A stretch of DNA of 64,000 nucleotides from Lobosporangium transversale. Its lineage: Eukaryota; Mortierellomycota; Mortierellomycetes; Mortierellales; Mortierellaceae. The stretch covers positions 186,001 through 250,000 of the forward strand of contig NW_019029004.1 in assembly GCF_002105155.1 (NCBI RefSeq), given 5' to 3'. Position 1 is the stretch's first letter; the number at the start of each line of letters is the position of its first letter. Below, piece after piece: positions 11,640 through 24,220 of the stretch. Both the position numbers and the translations under genes were made by a program. A model generated the notes under the pieces. The model was not told where the DNA came from. It saw nothing but the letters and a program-made list of their open reading frames with translations, and did no database searches.

Positions 11640-12175
11640 ATGATTTTCTTTTTGTGTTGGGTGATATGTGCATTTAAAAAGAAATGTTCAACTGTAGGCC
11701 TGTCAATTAAAGAAGGTGGAGAAAGAATGAAACAGGGTCTTTTTGTAATGTGTCAACATTTCTCACGCTCTGAGCTGAATCTCGCACACTCTCCGGCAGT
11801 TCCTTCGGACGGAAAGTGCAAATAAAGAAAGACTTATTAAGCACAGACACAGATTAAATTTCATTTGCCGATCTTCCCTTTCTCTTCCGCTGTCATGTCT
11901 CAAACCGGCTTAAATCGTAAAAAAAAAAACAATCACAAATGCTTTAAAAGGAGGCCAATCCCCTCAATTTTGTTTTCATTTTTACAACTTGCATAGAACC
12001 CTTGCACTGACAACCCATCCTTACTTTACTTGTTAGAATTCACTTTGCTCATTCCTCTTAACAACTCATTTCATTCTCTTTTTCACTTAGACCCCTCATT
12101 CTCACTTTCACTCCATAAAATTATCAATCATAGCACATATTTTTATCTCTTTCTTGAACTCCCAACTTCACAAAC

Positions 12176-12449
12176 ATGTCTGGTGACCACTATAAAAGCC
12201 CTTTCCTTGACCACCATGAAGACAAGAATGAATTGATTGCTGTAGCGGCCGCAAAGGGCGCTGGTCTTGCCCTAGTTGCCGGTGGTCTCATCGCTTTCTC
12301 TGGTTCTCGTTATTCAAAGGTCTATCAGACTTTGTCCCGCCCCATGAAGATGTTCTTGCTCGGATCTGGTAAGTATAGGTTAAGATAAATAGCAACAGTA
12401 ATAGGCAGAACATCTTTTTGAATGCACAACTAAATCTATACTTGTTTTG

Positions 12450-12481
<32 letters not shown>

Positions 12482-12979
12482 ATTTCAGGTACTGCGGCTA
12501 CTGCGGTTCTCTTTGGTGACCATGCCCGTGTCCATTACGAAGATCGCCAGCTACTTCGTCACTTGGATGCGGAGGCTGCAGAGGCTGCTCGCGCCGAGAT
12601 CCGTGCTCAGCGTGGTATATTGGCTGAGTTGAACTACCAAATCCGTGAAAATCGCAACGTAGTTGTTGGTGTGGCCTGGTTGACCTGTATGGCAGGTTCG
12701 CTGGGCTATACATTTTCTAAAAAGGGTCTGACTACAACTCAGAGGATCGTCACAGCTCGTATGTATGCTCAAGGATTCACAATTTTGACCATGCTGGGTG
12801 TTGCTGCCTTAGAATTGACAGAACCTCCACACGAAAAGAAGGAAATCATGACAGATCAATGGAAGGCTATTTTGGCCAAGGATCGACAGGGTCAATATAT
12901 TGTTAAGGATCCAACACAGCAACAACAGGTCGCTGCTGCATTAGCTGCACCCGCATCATCAGTATCAACTCATTCATAA
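12176..12979 (+). CDS. RCF2: Respiratory supercomplex factor 2 (HIG1-domain protein)
   Basis: Two exons, 12176-12368 and 12489-12979, join in phase 1 through a Gly codon to give 227 residues, like yeast Rcf2 (224). The N-terminal half has a hydrophobic segment GAGLALVAGGLIAFSGSRY followed by the short SRPMKMFLLGSGTAATAVLF block. The C-terminal half has the HIG1 hairpin: NVVVGVAWLTCMAGSLGYTF, then a basic turn and QGFTILTMLGVAALEL. Rcf2 sits in the mitochondrial inner membrane and supports cytochrome c oxidase and its association with complex III. Ala/Gln-rich residues form the tail. The intron has a T30 run (12451-12480) directly before its GATTTCAG acceptor. The ATG follows a CT- and A-rich leader and has A at -3. 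Confidence 0.9.
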
Positions 12980-13154
12980 AGATATAAGACCCATTTTTGT
13001 ACAGTAAACAAGAGAAACAAAAATACATCACCATAGATAATTATTGTAAGAATGGAACACCATCATCATTAAAAATTTAACAATTAGCAGCTTGTTAGTC
13101 ATGTTTAATTTTTGATGTAACAAACACCGATAGAGCGTAAAGACGCATAATACA

Positions 13155-13664
13155 ATGACGATCCAATATCTCCAAGACCTTATCTGGTTTCAGTTTATTA
13201 ACCTATTAAGCGAGTCTATGGTAGATGGTATGCACGTATTTGATCGCTTGCTAGCGCACAACGACCTGTTGGATAGTGTCGACATTCCTGATGTTTCTCG
13301 AAGAATGCCTTTTGTGTGATACCACTTTACGGGGCCATACCCTAATACTGACAGAGCTTGTTTGTAGTATATGCATAATATGGGTGAAGGAGTACTTAAA
13401 GGTGCTTGAGATATTCCCTCAAATGGTCCATCCATGTAATTTTGGAGAGACAATTTTGCCCAAAAGCATTGCAAGGCGTTGTTATTAACTATTATAATGA
13501 CTTCTCTTTATTCAACAGCTTTTTGAGAGTATTGGTGACTGTGCAACAGCGGTCAAACGCCTTGGACACCCTCAACCAGCAGAAAGAACGACTTCTAATG
13601 TCTTTTATCCACTCTCTACAAGTCATCGTCGAACAAATCGGGAAAGTCTAAAAAACAATAGCTG
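13155..13664 (+). CDS. Possible small gene, structure unresolved
   Basis: ATG 13155 opens a 54-residue frame rich in Leu, Asp and Val (it begins MTIQYLQDLIWFQFINLL) that stops at about 13319. Further downstream, after an AG at 13518-13519, two frames run to 13651 and 13664, and one of them has heptad-like Leu spacing. No single set of introns joins these convincingly and no family was recognised. The downstream part overlaps, on the opposite strand, the last exon of the CSN9-like gene (13616-13647), so part of its coding appearance is a shadow. It may be spurious. Confidence 0.22.
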
Positions 13665-14032
13665 ATATAGTATCAGCACAGAATCGCAAAGTAAAAAATA
13701 AAAGTAACAATAAAAAACACAAAAGCATCTAAGTAGGCTACTTGCCATTGAAGAAATTCTTATCGACAATCTTGACATTCTGTGCGCGTGTATTTCCTAA
13801 GCGAGAAGCATCTTCAAAATATTCATCAGCCGTAGGCGAAGGGGCGACAAAGTCATCCTCGTCCAGCATCATGTCTTCTTCATAATCGTCAACTAAATTA
13901 GTTCAATAAAAATAGAAGAAAAAGAAAAAAAAGAAAAAAGTGTACAAGATTGAGATTTTTATTTGCACTCGTAAAAGCATCATGGTTGAGTCATCGATGT
14001 TGTAATGAATGCCTAGATCCCTTACTATCCAT
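13616..14032 (-). CDS. CSN9/CSNAP-like small acidic COP9 signalosome subunit (3 exons)
   Basis: Exons on the minus strand: 14032-14026 (only ATGGATA), 13892-13746 and 13647-13616, giving 61 residues (human CSNAP has 57). The second intron begins GCAAGT and ends in TTTTTTAG, a GC-AG intron. Using it restores the C-terminus NFFNDFPDLFDDDL. That ending closely matches the FFNDFEDLFDDDD tail that anchors CSNAP in the COP9 signalosome, the complex that removes Nedd8 from cullins. Without this splice the frame would stop at NFFNGK. The middle is acidic (DDYEEDMMLDEDDF) and probably unfolded. The start codon lies 162 bp from that of METAP2. I am fairly sure of the family because of the tail, but less sure of the 7-nt first exon. 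Confidence 0.68.
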
Positions 14033-14194
14033 GTTGAAACGGGTGTGTGTGAGAGTGTATGACTGAATGGGTAAAGAATAAAAGGCTTCATGGCCATTTG
14101 CATCGCCGATTATGCACCCGGTGACTGCGAAAGCAAACCAATGTATCCCACAGTGGAATCAAATCTTTTCTCTTCAATGATAAAGGGTGACACA
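14033..14194. promoter_or_regulatory. Short bidirectional promoter region, CSN9-like/METAP2
   Basis: Only 162 bp separate the divergent start codons. The region includes a GT/GA-rich stretch near 14040-14060. An in-frame upstream ATG at 14090 could extend METAP2 by 35 residues, which would shrink the shared region to 57 bp. Confidence 0.4.
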
Positions 14195-16366
<2,172 letters not shown>

Positions 16367-16976
16367 GAGTGATCTCATGTGATAGCGAAAAATATAAAAC
16401 CATAGTGGACTTTACTCAACTATACATCGTTTTATATAATACCTATGGTGGTTTAAACTCATATAGAATGTATATGGTGATAGTAGCAACACGGCAATAC
16501 AGCAAGTAGTATATTAATTATTATGGCTCCTCATTTCGGATTCAAATTTGGCTGTTCGAAGCTCCCTTTGCCTTGTTTGCTTTTCCATCATGACTTCGTG
16601 TGTTGGCGATGGATTTCCTCCTGCTCTTGATGCTACTGCATGGGCTTCAGATGAGCTTAACATTGACTCAGCCCTTCTGTACGTTATTGACAACGATGGT
16701 GATGAAGATGTAATATAAGCATGTTCAGTTGTAGGCTAATGATCTTCGTCGGTGTACCGATATACAATGAAGATATATTAAAATATGGCAGTATAAAAAT
16801 ATGGATGTTCAATGATTAAATACACAATGATGTGAAGATTTGTGCTACGTTTGGCATCGAAGCCCCTTATTCACTAATAATTAGATTAAGCTACCTACTT
16901 GCTCACTTCTCTCATAACCAAGATATGCACTCTTAGAAGTTTTATCTGAGCTTTTGATGTCAACACCTTGGCTCTA

Positions 16977-17301
16977 ACTATTTGAGATAAGGATCAGACT
17001 TTGTAGTCTGTTGCCCACTCTGACAGCTTTAATGGTTGATCGAACTCCTCTTAACATCATCAATAAGCCTTTTCGCACCCTCGGAGACATAGCAGAGTTT
17101 GAGTTGGGCCCACAGTCTGCAAAACCCTCCTCCGACAATAGCATCCTTGCCTCCATTAAGCGCAGGCTGCATCTATTTAATGACGGCGGCCAGCAAGTGA
17201 AGAGCTACGCTGGAGGCCAAAGTCTTTTGAATGAAGTAGTCAAGGGCCTGCGAGGTTACGGCCCCAGAGCTAGCAAGCCATTGGTATTGAATGTGAGTTA
17301 A
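16977..17301 (+). pseudogene. Coding-like open frame of unknown origin
   Basis: A frame open from about 16977 to TAA 17299-17301 encodes about 107 residues with balanced, protein-like composition, for example TLGDIAEFELGPQSAKPSSD and LLNEVVKGLRGYGP. It ends beside a donor-like GTGAGT at 17294. It has no clear start context, and the downstream sequence quickly meets stops. It could be an exon of a real gene, a decayed fragment or chance. No family was recognised. Confidence 0.25.
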
Positions 17302-17912
17302 TCTTTTCTGCCAAGATATTGAGCAAGGCATCGCCTATCAGTACAGATTCGAAGATTAATGCCATGTTTAGGTGTATTGCGATCAATGATTAAAGTTTAG
17401 ATCATGCATTAAAAAGCAGAAGAACAAACAAGGATTTGCCATCCCTCCGAGGTATTGAGTTAGTTTATGAGGCCCACCACCCTTTATATCTAGTAACTTC
17501 AAGAGGCAGGACAGATCATAGGCACACTACACAATGGACCGAGAAACATCTTTGAGAGATTGACGGGACAGCCTTGGGATTCATTGAATAACAATTAAAA
17601 AAGAAAAAATACTACGTGGGTCTGAAAAGCAAGAATTAAATCAACAGTTTTCTTTTTTTATGGACTAATAACTGGCGATATTTGGTACACCGGGCATACT
17701 ACGAGCCCACCGCTTTTGACAACAACAGAGAATGTTTTTCACTTCAGCAACATTTTGGAAATACCACTATGCTTGGTTGGGTTCGGCAAGATAACTTGAT
17801 GTGATACGTCTCTTGGATAGTACAGACATCACTCTGAGCCAGACCATGGCGTAGTTGGAGAAAACAGACAGGAGAAGGGAATTCTCCTTGACATGCTGAC
17901 TTGAACTAACTG

Positions 17913-17944
<32 letters not shown>

Positions 17945-18302
17945 TCCGAGGAAGTGTGGGGGGTATTGAAATGTTACAGTACATGTACATATGTCTCTGA
18001 CATAATAAATCAAATGAATACATAATGCATATTCAAACATGGCGCATGACAAGTACGCGTTATACGCGTCTGTCTAACGTGCTTATTGGAATTGACTGCC
18101 GAGCCCCTTTTTTCTCTCCGATCGCCGAGGAAAACGTTAACTATTCATTCAATTCAAAAAATATGTTAAACCTTATTTCTCCTCTCATTCACACTGATTC
18201 ATATCTTCCATCATTCACTTACTTTTTTTTTTTGTCAGTATTTTTTGTCGAAAAAGAGGAAAAGGAAAATTTCGTTGTTTTTACTGTTATGCAGAAAAGC
18301 CA

Positions 18303-18327
18303 AATAATAATAATAATAATAATAATA
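18303..18327. repeat. (AAT)n microsatellite
   Basis: About eight AAT units in tandem in intergenic DNA. Confidence 0.85.
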
Positions 18328-18550
18328 CAACGCTCTCAATTGTAGACTCGTACATGCACAAATATATTTTTTTCTACCAATAATTGAATAGTTCGTCATG
18401 GGAACATTCAATTGAATGCCCATAGACTACTTTTTTTTTTTTTTTTTTTTTTTCCTTTCTCCTTTCTCCTGTTCTCTCAACAACAAATGCATCGACTTTG
18501 AAAGATGGAGGAACTTAGAAAGCTCGTTTCAAGGGTTACTAGATCTTTAG

Positions 18551-18588
18551 CCAGCCAATCGAGTTTTCATTCAATCATCATTGGCTGG
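18551..18588. promoter_or_regulatory. Inverted repeat carrying two CCAAT boxes
   Basis: CCAGCCAAT (18551-18559) and ATTGGCTGG (18580-18588) form a perfect 9-bp inverted repeat with a 20-bp spacer. Each arm holds a CCAAT box, the site of the Hap2/3/5 (NF-Y) complex. It lies about 410 bp upstream of the small ORF at 18994. Function is inferred. Confidence 0.35.
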
Positions 18589-18993
18589 AATCTCTTTAAG
18601 CAACAGAGAGGTAGAAAGACAGACTGATAATAGAAGAGGCAGAGAGAACAAACGGGATTAGCTGGCGGTAAAATAGTCGCTGACGACTCTACCCCTTCTG
18701 CTTCTGCTTTGTACTGTGTAAAAATAATTAGCGTCAATGGCGTCGATCGTCTTAACCTTGTTCAACTCAATCGCGTCTAAAAAATCAACAACAACAAGAA
18801 GAACACGACGTAAATAAAGGGATGTCCTTAAAAAGAGGTTGTTCGACGACGCTCTTTGTTTCTCCTTCTTCTTTCCTTAACCTATTAACCTTCCGTAATA
18901 TTTATCACATCCACTTCTAAATCTACTTCTTAACTTTCAATACGCGTTGCGTACACCATTTTTTGATCCAACTTTCCGATTGATCAAGCAATC

Positions 18994-19245
18994 ATGGCTG
19001 CACGAAGAAGTCCGGCAAATGATCCCCGCGCTCAGCAGAACGCGGGTGATAATCAAGACGTTAACGCTGGTGAAGATGCTCAACCCAATAATGGTGGAGA
19101 CACTCAAGCCAATAATGTTGGAGGTGTTGGTGAGCAAGTGTTTGATGAAAAAAGTGATAGAGGTTCTCCCTTCGAATCACCGTTCTTGGACGGAGAAGTC
19201 ATCGACGTGTCCGGAACTCAGGACAATTATGCCGCTGATGGTTGA
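18994..19245 (+). CDS. Small disordered protein of unknown function
   Basis: An 83-residue frame starts at ATG 18994 in good context (CAATCATGGC) after a pyrimidine-rich leader at 18850-18930. The product is hydrophilic, rich in Asn, Gly, Asp, Gln and Ala, and has no membrane segment or domain. Two short repeats (NNGGDTQ and NNVGGVGE) follow each other. The C-terminal part, with SPFESPFLDGEVIDVSG, is acidic. No family was recognised. A longer frame in another register (18947-19330) overlaps it but has poorer context and composition. Long homopolymers follow in the 3' region. Whether it is translated is uncertain. Confidence 0.45.
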   Translation: MAARRSPANDPRAQQNAGDNQDVNAGEDAQPNNGGDTQANNVGGVGEQVFDEKSDRGSPFESPFLDGEVIDVSGTQDNYAADG

Positions 19246-19506
19246 TAGCAGACGAATGCAAGCGTTCCGTGGCGGCTGCAATCCGGCGCCATTTTATCTC
19301 TTTCCTTTATCTGTGTTCATGACCTTTTAACGTGACTTAAATGCATGGACTTGGGCTTTTAAATGTTTGAGCCTGAGCAGAAGACGCGATTTGTTTTGTA
19401 ATTGACACGGAATTTTGCTGATCCTTCTCTATTTCTTTTTCTTTTCCACTCTCTTTCGGAAGCCTTTTAATTTTTTTTACTACTTTGTTCTATCTCGCGA
19501 ATTGGG

Positions 19507-19533
19507 AAAAAAAAAAAAAAAAAAAAAAAGGGG

Positions 19534-19566
<33 letters not shown>
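19507..19566. repeat. A23 - 7 bp - T30 homopolymer palindrome
   Basis: A run of 23 A is separated by GGGGAGG from a run of 30 T. The arms are complementary and could form a perfect A:T hairpin of up to 23 bp in single-stranded DNA or RNA. It lies about 260 bp after the small ORF. Confidence 0.85.
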
Positions 19567-20791
19567 CATTTTTAAGTAGCTGTTTACATGTTTGTTTGTT
19601 TGTTTGCTTAAATTTTTCTGTATATATTATATATTTCTTAATTAAATTCATTAAAATAAGAGTCTATACCCCATATTTATAATTATGACGATCATGTCCA
19701 CTGATACAAACACTGGTATACTAACCTTCCTATTTTCATGTATATACCTGTAAAAAAATATATACAGACGCACTCTTTGCCACCAGCTAGCCACTCTCTT
19801 GACATCTTCCTACATCTCTTGGGATATGCACTAGATTCATCCCTGATACTTACATCTATGTGATTATAAGAGTAAACACACAACTTTCCTTCTCTCCTCC
19901 TTTCAAGCCAACATCTTTTCTGCTTTTTTTTTTTTTTTTTTTTTTTTTTTTTCACACAGAGGCTAGAAATTACCTTGTCCTCTTCGTCCTTTGTCCCCTG
20001 GTTTTTTTTTTTTTTTTTTTTTTTCTCCTCTTTTATTGTTTAATCTATTCTGTCCTTCTCTGTCAGATGTCCTTGATTCCCTTCAAGTGGTTGGCATGAT
20101 CAAAATAATAAAAACTCTACTGATTATTTACATGCTAATAGGCAATATGAATAGAGATTATGAATAGAAATATAAAAAGATAACGATGTTTTCCGTCTTT
20201 GTTGTTGTAGCTTTGGGTTTTTCTTGATCTACTATCTTGTCTTGCCTCCTTCCATTCTACTTCTCTTGTTTGCATCAGTCGGGAAAGTAAAGCCAAATAT
20301 AGGAGATAATTCGTTGTTTGTTGTTTATGTGTTGAATGTATTGTAAAACCATCACACGCGTCTTTATCTTGCTTTTTCGTTACTTTAAGAACTGCATTTC
20401 TCATTCTGATAGTCTATCCGTTTTATATCACCTCTGTTATTGTAAAAATAAAAATAAAAAATAAAAAACACACAACGCAAGGGGGAAAGTCACGCAAAAA
20501 GTTTATAATGATTTATAGTTATCAACGTATTATTGAACTATTTAAACATTATATTTGTATGCAATAACGGGGCTGTTGTTGAAGTTGTTCAAAAGCAACA
20601 GTGGGTGGATTTCTTCTTTGGAATTAAAACATGTTTCTATCGAACCTGAACTTGTTGAACCTGTATCTATTGAATACCGAGCAAAAAAAAAAAAAAAAAA
20701 AAAAACTGTGTAGCGAAAAGATTTATTGTGTAACAGTTATTATGAAGAATAAAAAGCGTTTTGAAAAGAAAAAAAAAGAGGGAGCTTATTC

Positions 20792-20990
20792 TTATTTTTC
20801 GGCAACTGTTGCCTCAAGGGCCAAAACTAGTGAACATAGCCGCCCGGTTGTTTCCGCATCGTCGATATCGTCTTGAGAAGCCGAAATATTCAACTGCTGA
20901 ACGCATTGTCCTTCGCTATTCATGCTCAAGCCTAGATTTGACATAGCCAACGACAAAAGTCTTGAGGAGTTTTTCCATACCGTAACTGGA
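20792..20990 (-). CDS. Coding-like minus-strand tract, unresolved
   Basis: A minus-strand frame ending at 20792 contains protein-like sequence, for example NSEGQCVQQLNISASQDDID and TTGRLCSLVLALEATVAEK. Its upper end runs into a homopolymer, and no start or upstream exon was found. It may be the last exon of an unidentified gene, a remnant, or chance. Confidence 0.2.
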
Positions 20991-21669
20991 GAAAAAGGAA
21001 ACTCGCCACTTGCAGGAGATACAATGGGAGAGAGTGGTTTTTTTTTTTTTTTTTTTTTTTTTTGATCGGGTTGACACATCGTTATTAACTTTACCATTCC
21101 TTATGCATTTAAGAGTCCAAGATCATGTTTGTGTGCGAGGAGAAGAGACGAACTAGGGAGAATTATACCGCAAGGGTACACACAAACCCAACGCATTCTT
21201 TTATTGATGCTTTGTTTCCTCCAGCCCGTTTTCTTTCACATGCGGCCACCTACAACTATGGCAGACAAATATTTAAGCTTCAACTCATATCCATACTCAT
21301 ACCCATCAACATATTTAGTCCCAGACAGGCAATTGGTGGTGTTAGCAGCAACTACTTGGAGATATGGAGAAACTGCAAAACAAAGTTTAACAGGGAAGGT
21401 CAATTCGTGTGGTAGTTGCTCCTTCATCGACTCTAAACGTTTATCTCAATATCATAAAGTAGATCCAGGGATTAAAGACTTTCATTTGTTGTCTGATACT
21501 CAACTACACACATCATATGTTATTTCGCAAACAGTCAAAAGAGATCCTGGTTTTTTTACGCCGCCTTTTTTTTTTGTCCGTGTCATTTGAGAATATCTCT
21601 AGGAAGAGATTGTGGTCTCAGGATCAGAAGTCTCTGGAAACAAAAATGTCATCAAACTAGCAAACCAGG

Positions 21670-21702
<33 letters not shown>

Positions 21703-21794
21703 AGCATAGGACTCTAAATTGAGATTAATGGAGTGTTTCTCATTTTCTTTTTTATTATTACTGCCTGCTGTTGACATTGTTATGATCAACCATC

Positions 21795-24220
21795 TCATGG
21801 TCGTTCTGGATATATTTCAGGAACTATTTTAGAAAGCAACAGATCTAACGCAATATAGACCAAATGCTTATTACAAATCTTGCTCTGGAAGGGTTCTAAT
21901 GCCTCCTTTGCAGCAACCAGATGATGAACGCCATTATCTCCGAAAAATGTGTCACGTAGTAATGCTATGGTTTCATAGATTTCCAATAAAAAAAAAAAAA
22001 AAAAAAGAGAGAGACAGTGAGTATATTAGCATCCGTGCTCAAATAGTAGTCATATTAAATATTCTTGCGCATGCATGATAGATAAGTCTACCTGGCACAC
22101 TTCTCAAAATACGGCGCTCTGCCTCCTTACGCGCCTTCTCCACCTCATCTCCACCTCTCGGCCTTGGTGGGGAAGACGCTGGATCTGGCCACAAGGCATT
22201 CCGGCCTGCTTGGATATACATGACCAACCGAGGTTCCGCGAAAATCCAATAGACTCCGTGGGCAAGTAACCTGTTCAAAAATTAAAAAGAAGTTTAAACT
22301 CCAATCTTCTCAAGGTATTCAAAGATGGCGTCAGGACCTAAAAGAAGGAAAAAAAAAAAAAAAAAAAAACATACCGATCGATGATATTCCCACCAAATGT
22401 CCGGATTAGAGGCCAGCCCATGATTTCCCATTGTCTCCAGATTACAGGATTGCGCTCCTCTAGATAAAAGATCTCTTTTAGCAATTTTATGGTGCTCATC
22501 TCTAGGTTCGTTTGTTCCGGCGCCTCTAGTTCCGCATAGATCCAAACCACTGATTGAGAGATTTGGTTGACCTTACTAGGGACTGACAGCATAAAATTCA
22601 AAAACGCTGCCAGGAAAATCCCAAAGGGAATAAGGACATTATTGATCATATATTTGGTATATTTTGGAGGTGCCTCTGTAACAGCCCAGATAGCTGTCCT
22701 CCGTATCCGTGATGATGAAGTCATCGAACGAGTATTTCTGCCGCGTCTTTGTTGCGCTTGTATATACCGATTCCCTCCATTTCCCGTGGTCCTATCGAGA
22801 GTTCGACTAGTATCTCTGTCACGTAATAGAATTGGTTTGTTGGTCAACATTGGTATCTGAAGAGGTGGTTCTAGTGAAGGGACGTACTGAGACACTGAAA
22901 GTGGCTCAATAGGGCTTGCAGAGCGAAAACTCGAGTCCAAAAAGGGTGATGGTACTCTATTGATCTCTAAATTATTGGCAAGGCACTGAGGATGCAATCC
23001 ATCATTTCTCTCAGGCCTTAAAAATGATGTCTGTGAGCGTTTGCTCTCTTGCTGATATATTCCTAAAGCGGATGACTGAGCGTCTTGTAACATCGTAACC
23101 ATTTCATCTGTGGTCTGAATATTTGGTGTTGAGGACCGATGAGTCATGCCTCCAGGCGGCCCGCCCTTATAACGCCCCAAGCTTGCAAGGAATGCAGTAA
23201 AGTTGTCGTCCGACGTATCCATTTTGTCTGCAGCCTTTTTCAAGAATTCTTCATATTTTTCATCCGTAGGCTCAAAATCAACTAGAAGCTATATCAAGAT
23301 ATAGATATAGGTATATTTTTGTTCAGCATGAGTGGGCTGGATAATGTGAGAACAATACTTGAGACAACACAACAAATTGAAGCTAAGAGAAATGATCAAA
23401 ACTTTACAGTATTAACAATATAATTGACCATGTCTGGTTCAGTGAGGATCTCGACTAGGCTTCGAAGAACTAGGCAGCACAGAATTTCCCGTACGAGCCA
23501 TCGAACACAATCAGAGTCGTATTCGGATTTGGGTAGCAGTATCCGCAAGAGCTCATCCGCCAGTTGTCGAAGGTACTCCTTTTCAGATTCTTCGCCATTA
23601 TGCAATGCAAAATGAGGCTGTAGTCCATGAAAGATGGACTCAATTGTCTGGTTGGGAGCATAGGCTGTTTCCACTTTTTGAGTCGCCTGTCTATAATCAA
23701 CATAATGTCTCCGAAGCACATCTGGCACATCCTGTAGTAATAGCCCCACCCAATTGACCTATACGGTTTTACAATCAAAATGCACTTCCCGTTAGCTGGC
23801 ATAAAAACCTTTCATACACACAAAAGTTGATTTTTTTTAAAAAAATAAAAAAAATCCTGTTACCTCCCTACATCGCTGTTCCAATTTGCGTGCAATATCG
23901 ATTATGATATTTACAATAGACGTAATCAATTGTGGATCAGTTGATATGCTAGAATACCATGATTGAATAAAGTCTCTGACTAGTAAGGCCAGAAAATGAT
24001 ATGCTTCTGCATCGAGATCTGGAAGAGGTTGACTCAATAGTTGAGGTACAGGTTCTCGCAATTGAATGTGTCGTGGAAACAGAATGCGTAGGTAAGATGG
24101 TACTGGTGGGGAAGCTACAGAGCCTGGTGAATTGTTTGGACGGTATGCAAGTTTACTCTTTCGAGATGATGGCTGCTGCTGTTGTTGCATCCGTGTGTCC
24201 CTGTTCCTCTTGTCTGGCAT
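21795..24220 (-). CDS. PXA-domain membrane protein (5 exons)
   Basis: Exons on the minus strand: 24220-23864, 23758-23408, 23288-22375, 22270-22092 and 21964-21795, giving 656 residues. The first two exons carry the PX-associated (PXA) domain: SQPLPDLDAEAYHFLALLVRD, VNWVGLLLQDVPDVLRRHYV, then ESEKEYLRQLADELLRILLP and WLVREILCCLVLRSLVEILT. A Ser-rich linker follows. A hydrophobic segment (VLIPFGIFLAAFLNFMLSV) lies at about residue 440. The C-terminal module PXA proteins often carry is in the last two exons (ending NKHLVYIALDLLLSKIVPEI). PXA proteins without a PX domain, such as fission yeast Pxa1, act in endosome, vacuole or ER membrane organisation, and that role is inferred here. Exon 5 uses the acceptor AACCATAG. 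Introns contain sense-strand T runs. Confidence 0.78.

Larger units (their letters stand above)
9401..12175. other. Gene-poor 2.8-kb interval with decayed coding tracts
   Basis: No intact gene was found. The interval holds two minus-strand tracts that read like decayed coding sequence (listed separately), an AT-rich trinucleotide microsatellite at 11588-11639, and the T-rich leader of RCF2 from about 11930. Short open frames such as 10317-10544 on the plus strand show no recognisable motif. Confidence 0.4.
16367..18993. other. 2.6-kb intergenic interval
   Basis: No intact gene was recognised. The interval contains one coding-like open frame at 16977-17301, an A30 run near 17911-17940, two ACGCGT boxes at 18055-18060 and 18064-18069, an (AAT)n microsatellite at 18303-18327, a T run near 18431-18453, an inverted repeat holding CCAAT boxes at 18551-18588, and the CT-rich leader of the small gene at 18994. 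Confidence 0.4.
19246..21794. other. 2.5-kb intergenic interval rich in homopolymers
   Basis: The interval holds A23 (19507-19529) followed by T30 (19537-19566), further T runs near 19925-19952 and 20002-20024, an A22 run near 20683-20704, a T run near 21040-21063 and A31 at 21670-21700. One minus-strand coding-like tract at 20792-20990 is listed separately. Frames between 21129 and 21590 show no recognisable motif. Confidence 0.4.

Noticed and set aside
22294-22345. Possible exon coding GPDAIFEYLEKIGV in the PXA gene
   Set aside because: It follows a good acceptor but has the wrong phase for the upstream exon and soon meets TAA, while direct splicing 22375 to 22270 keeps frame.
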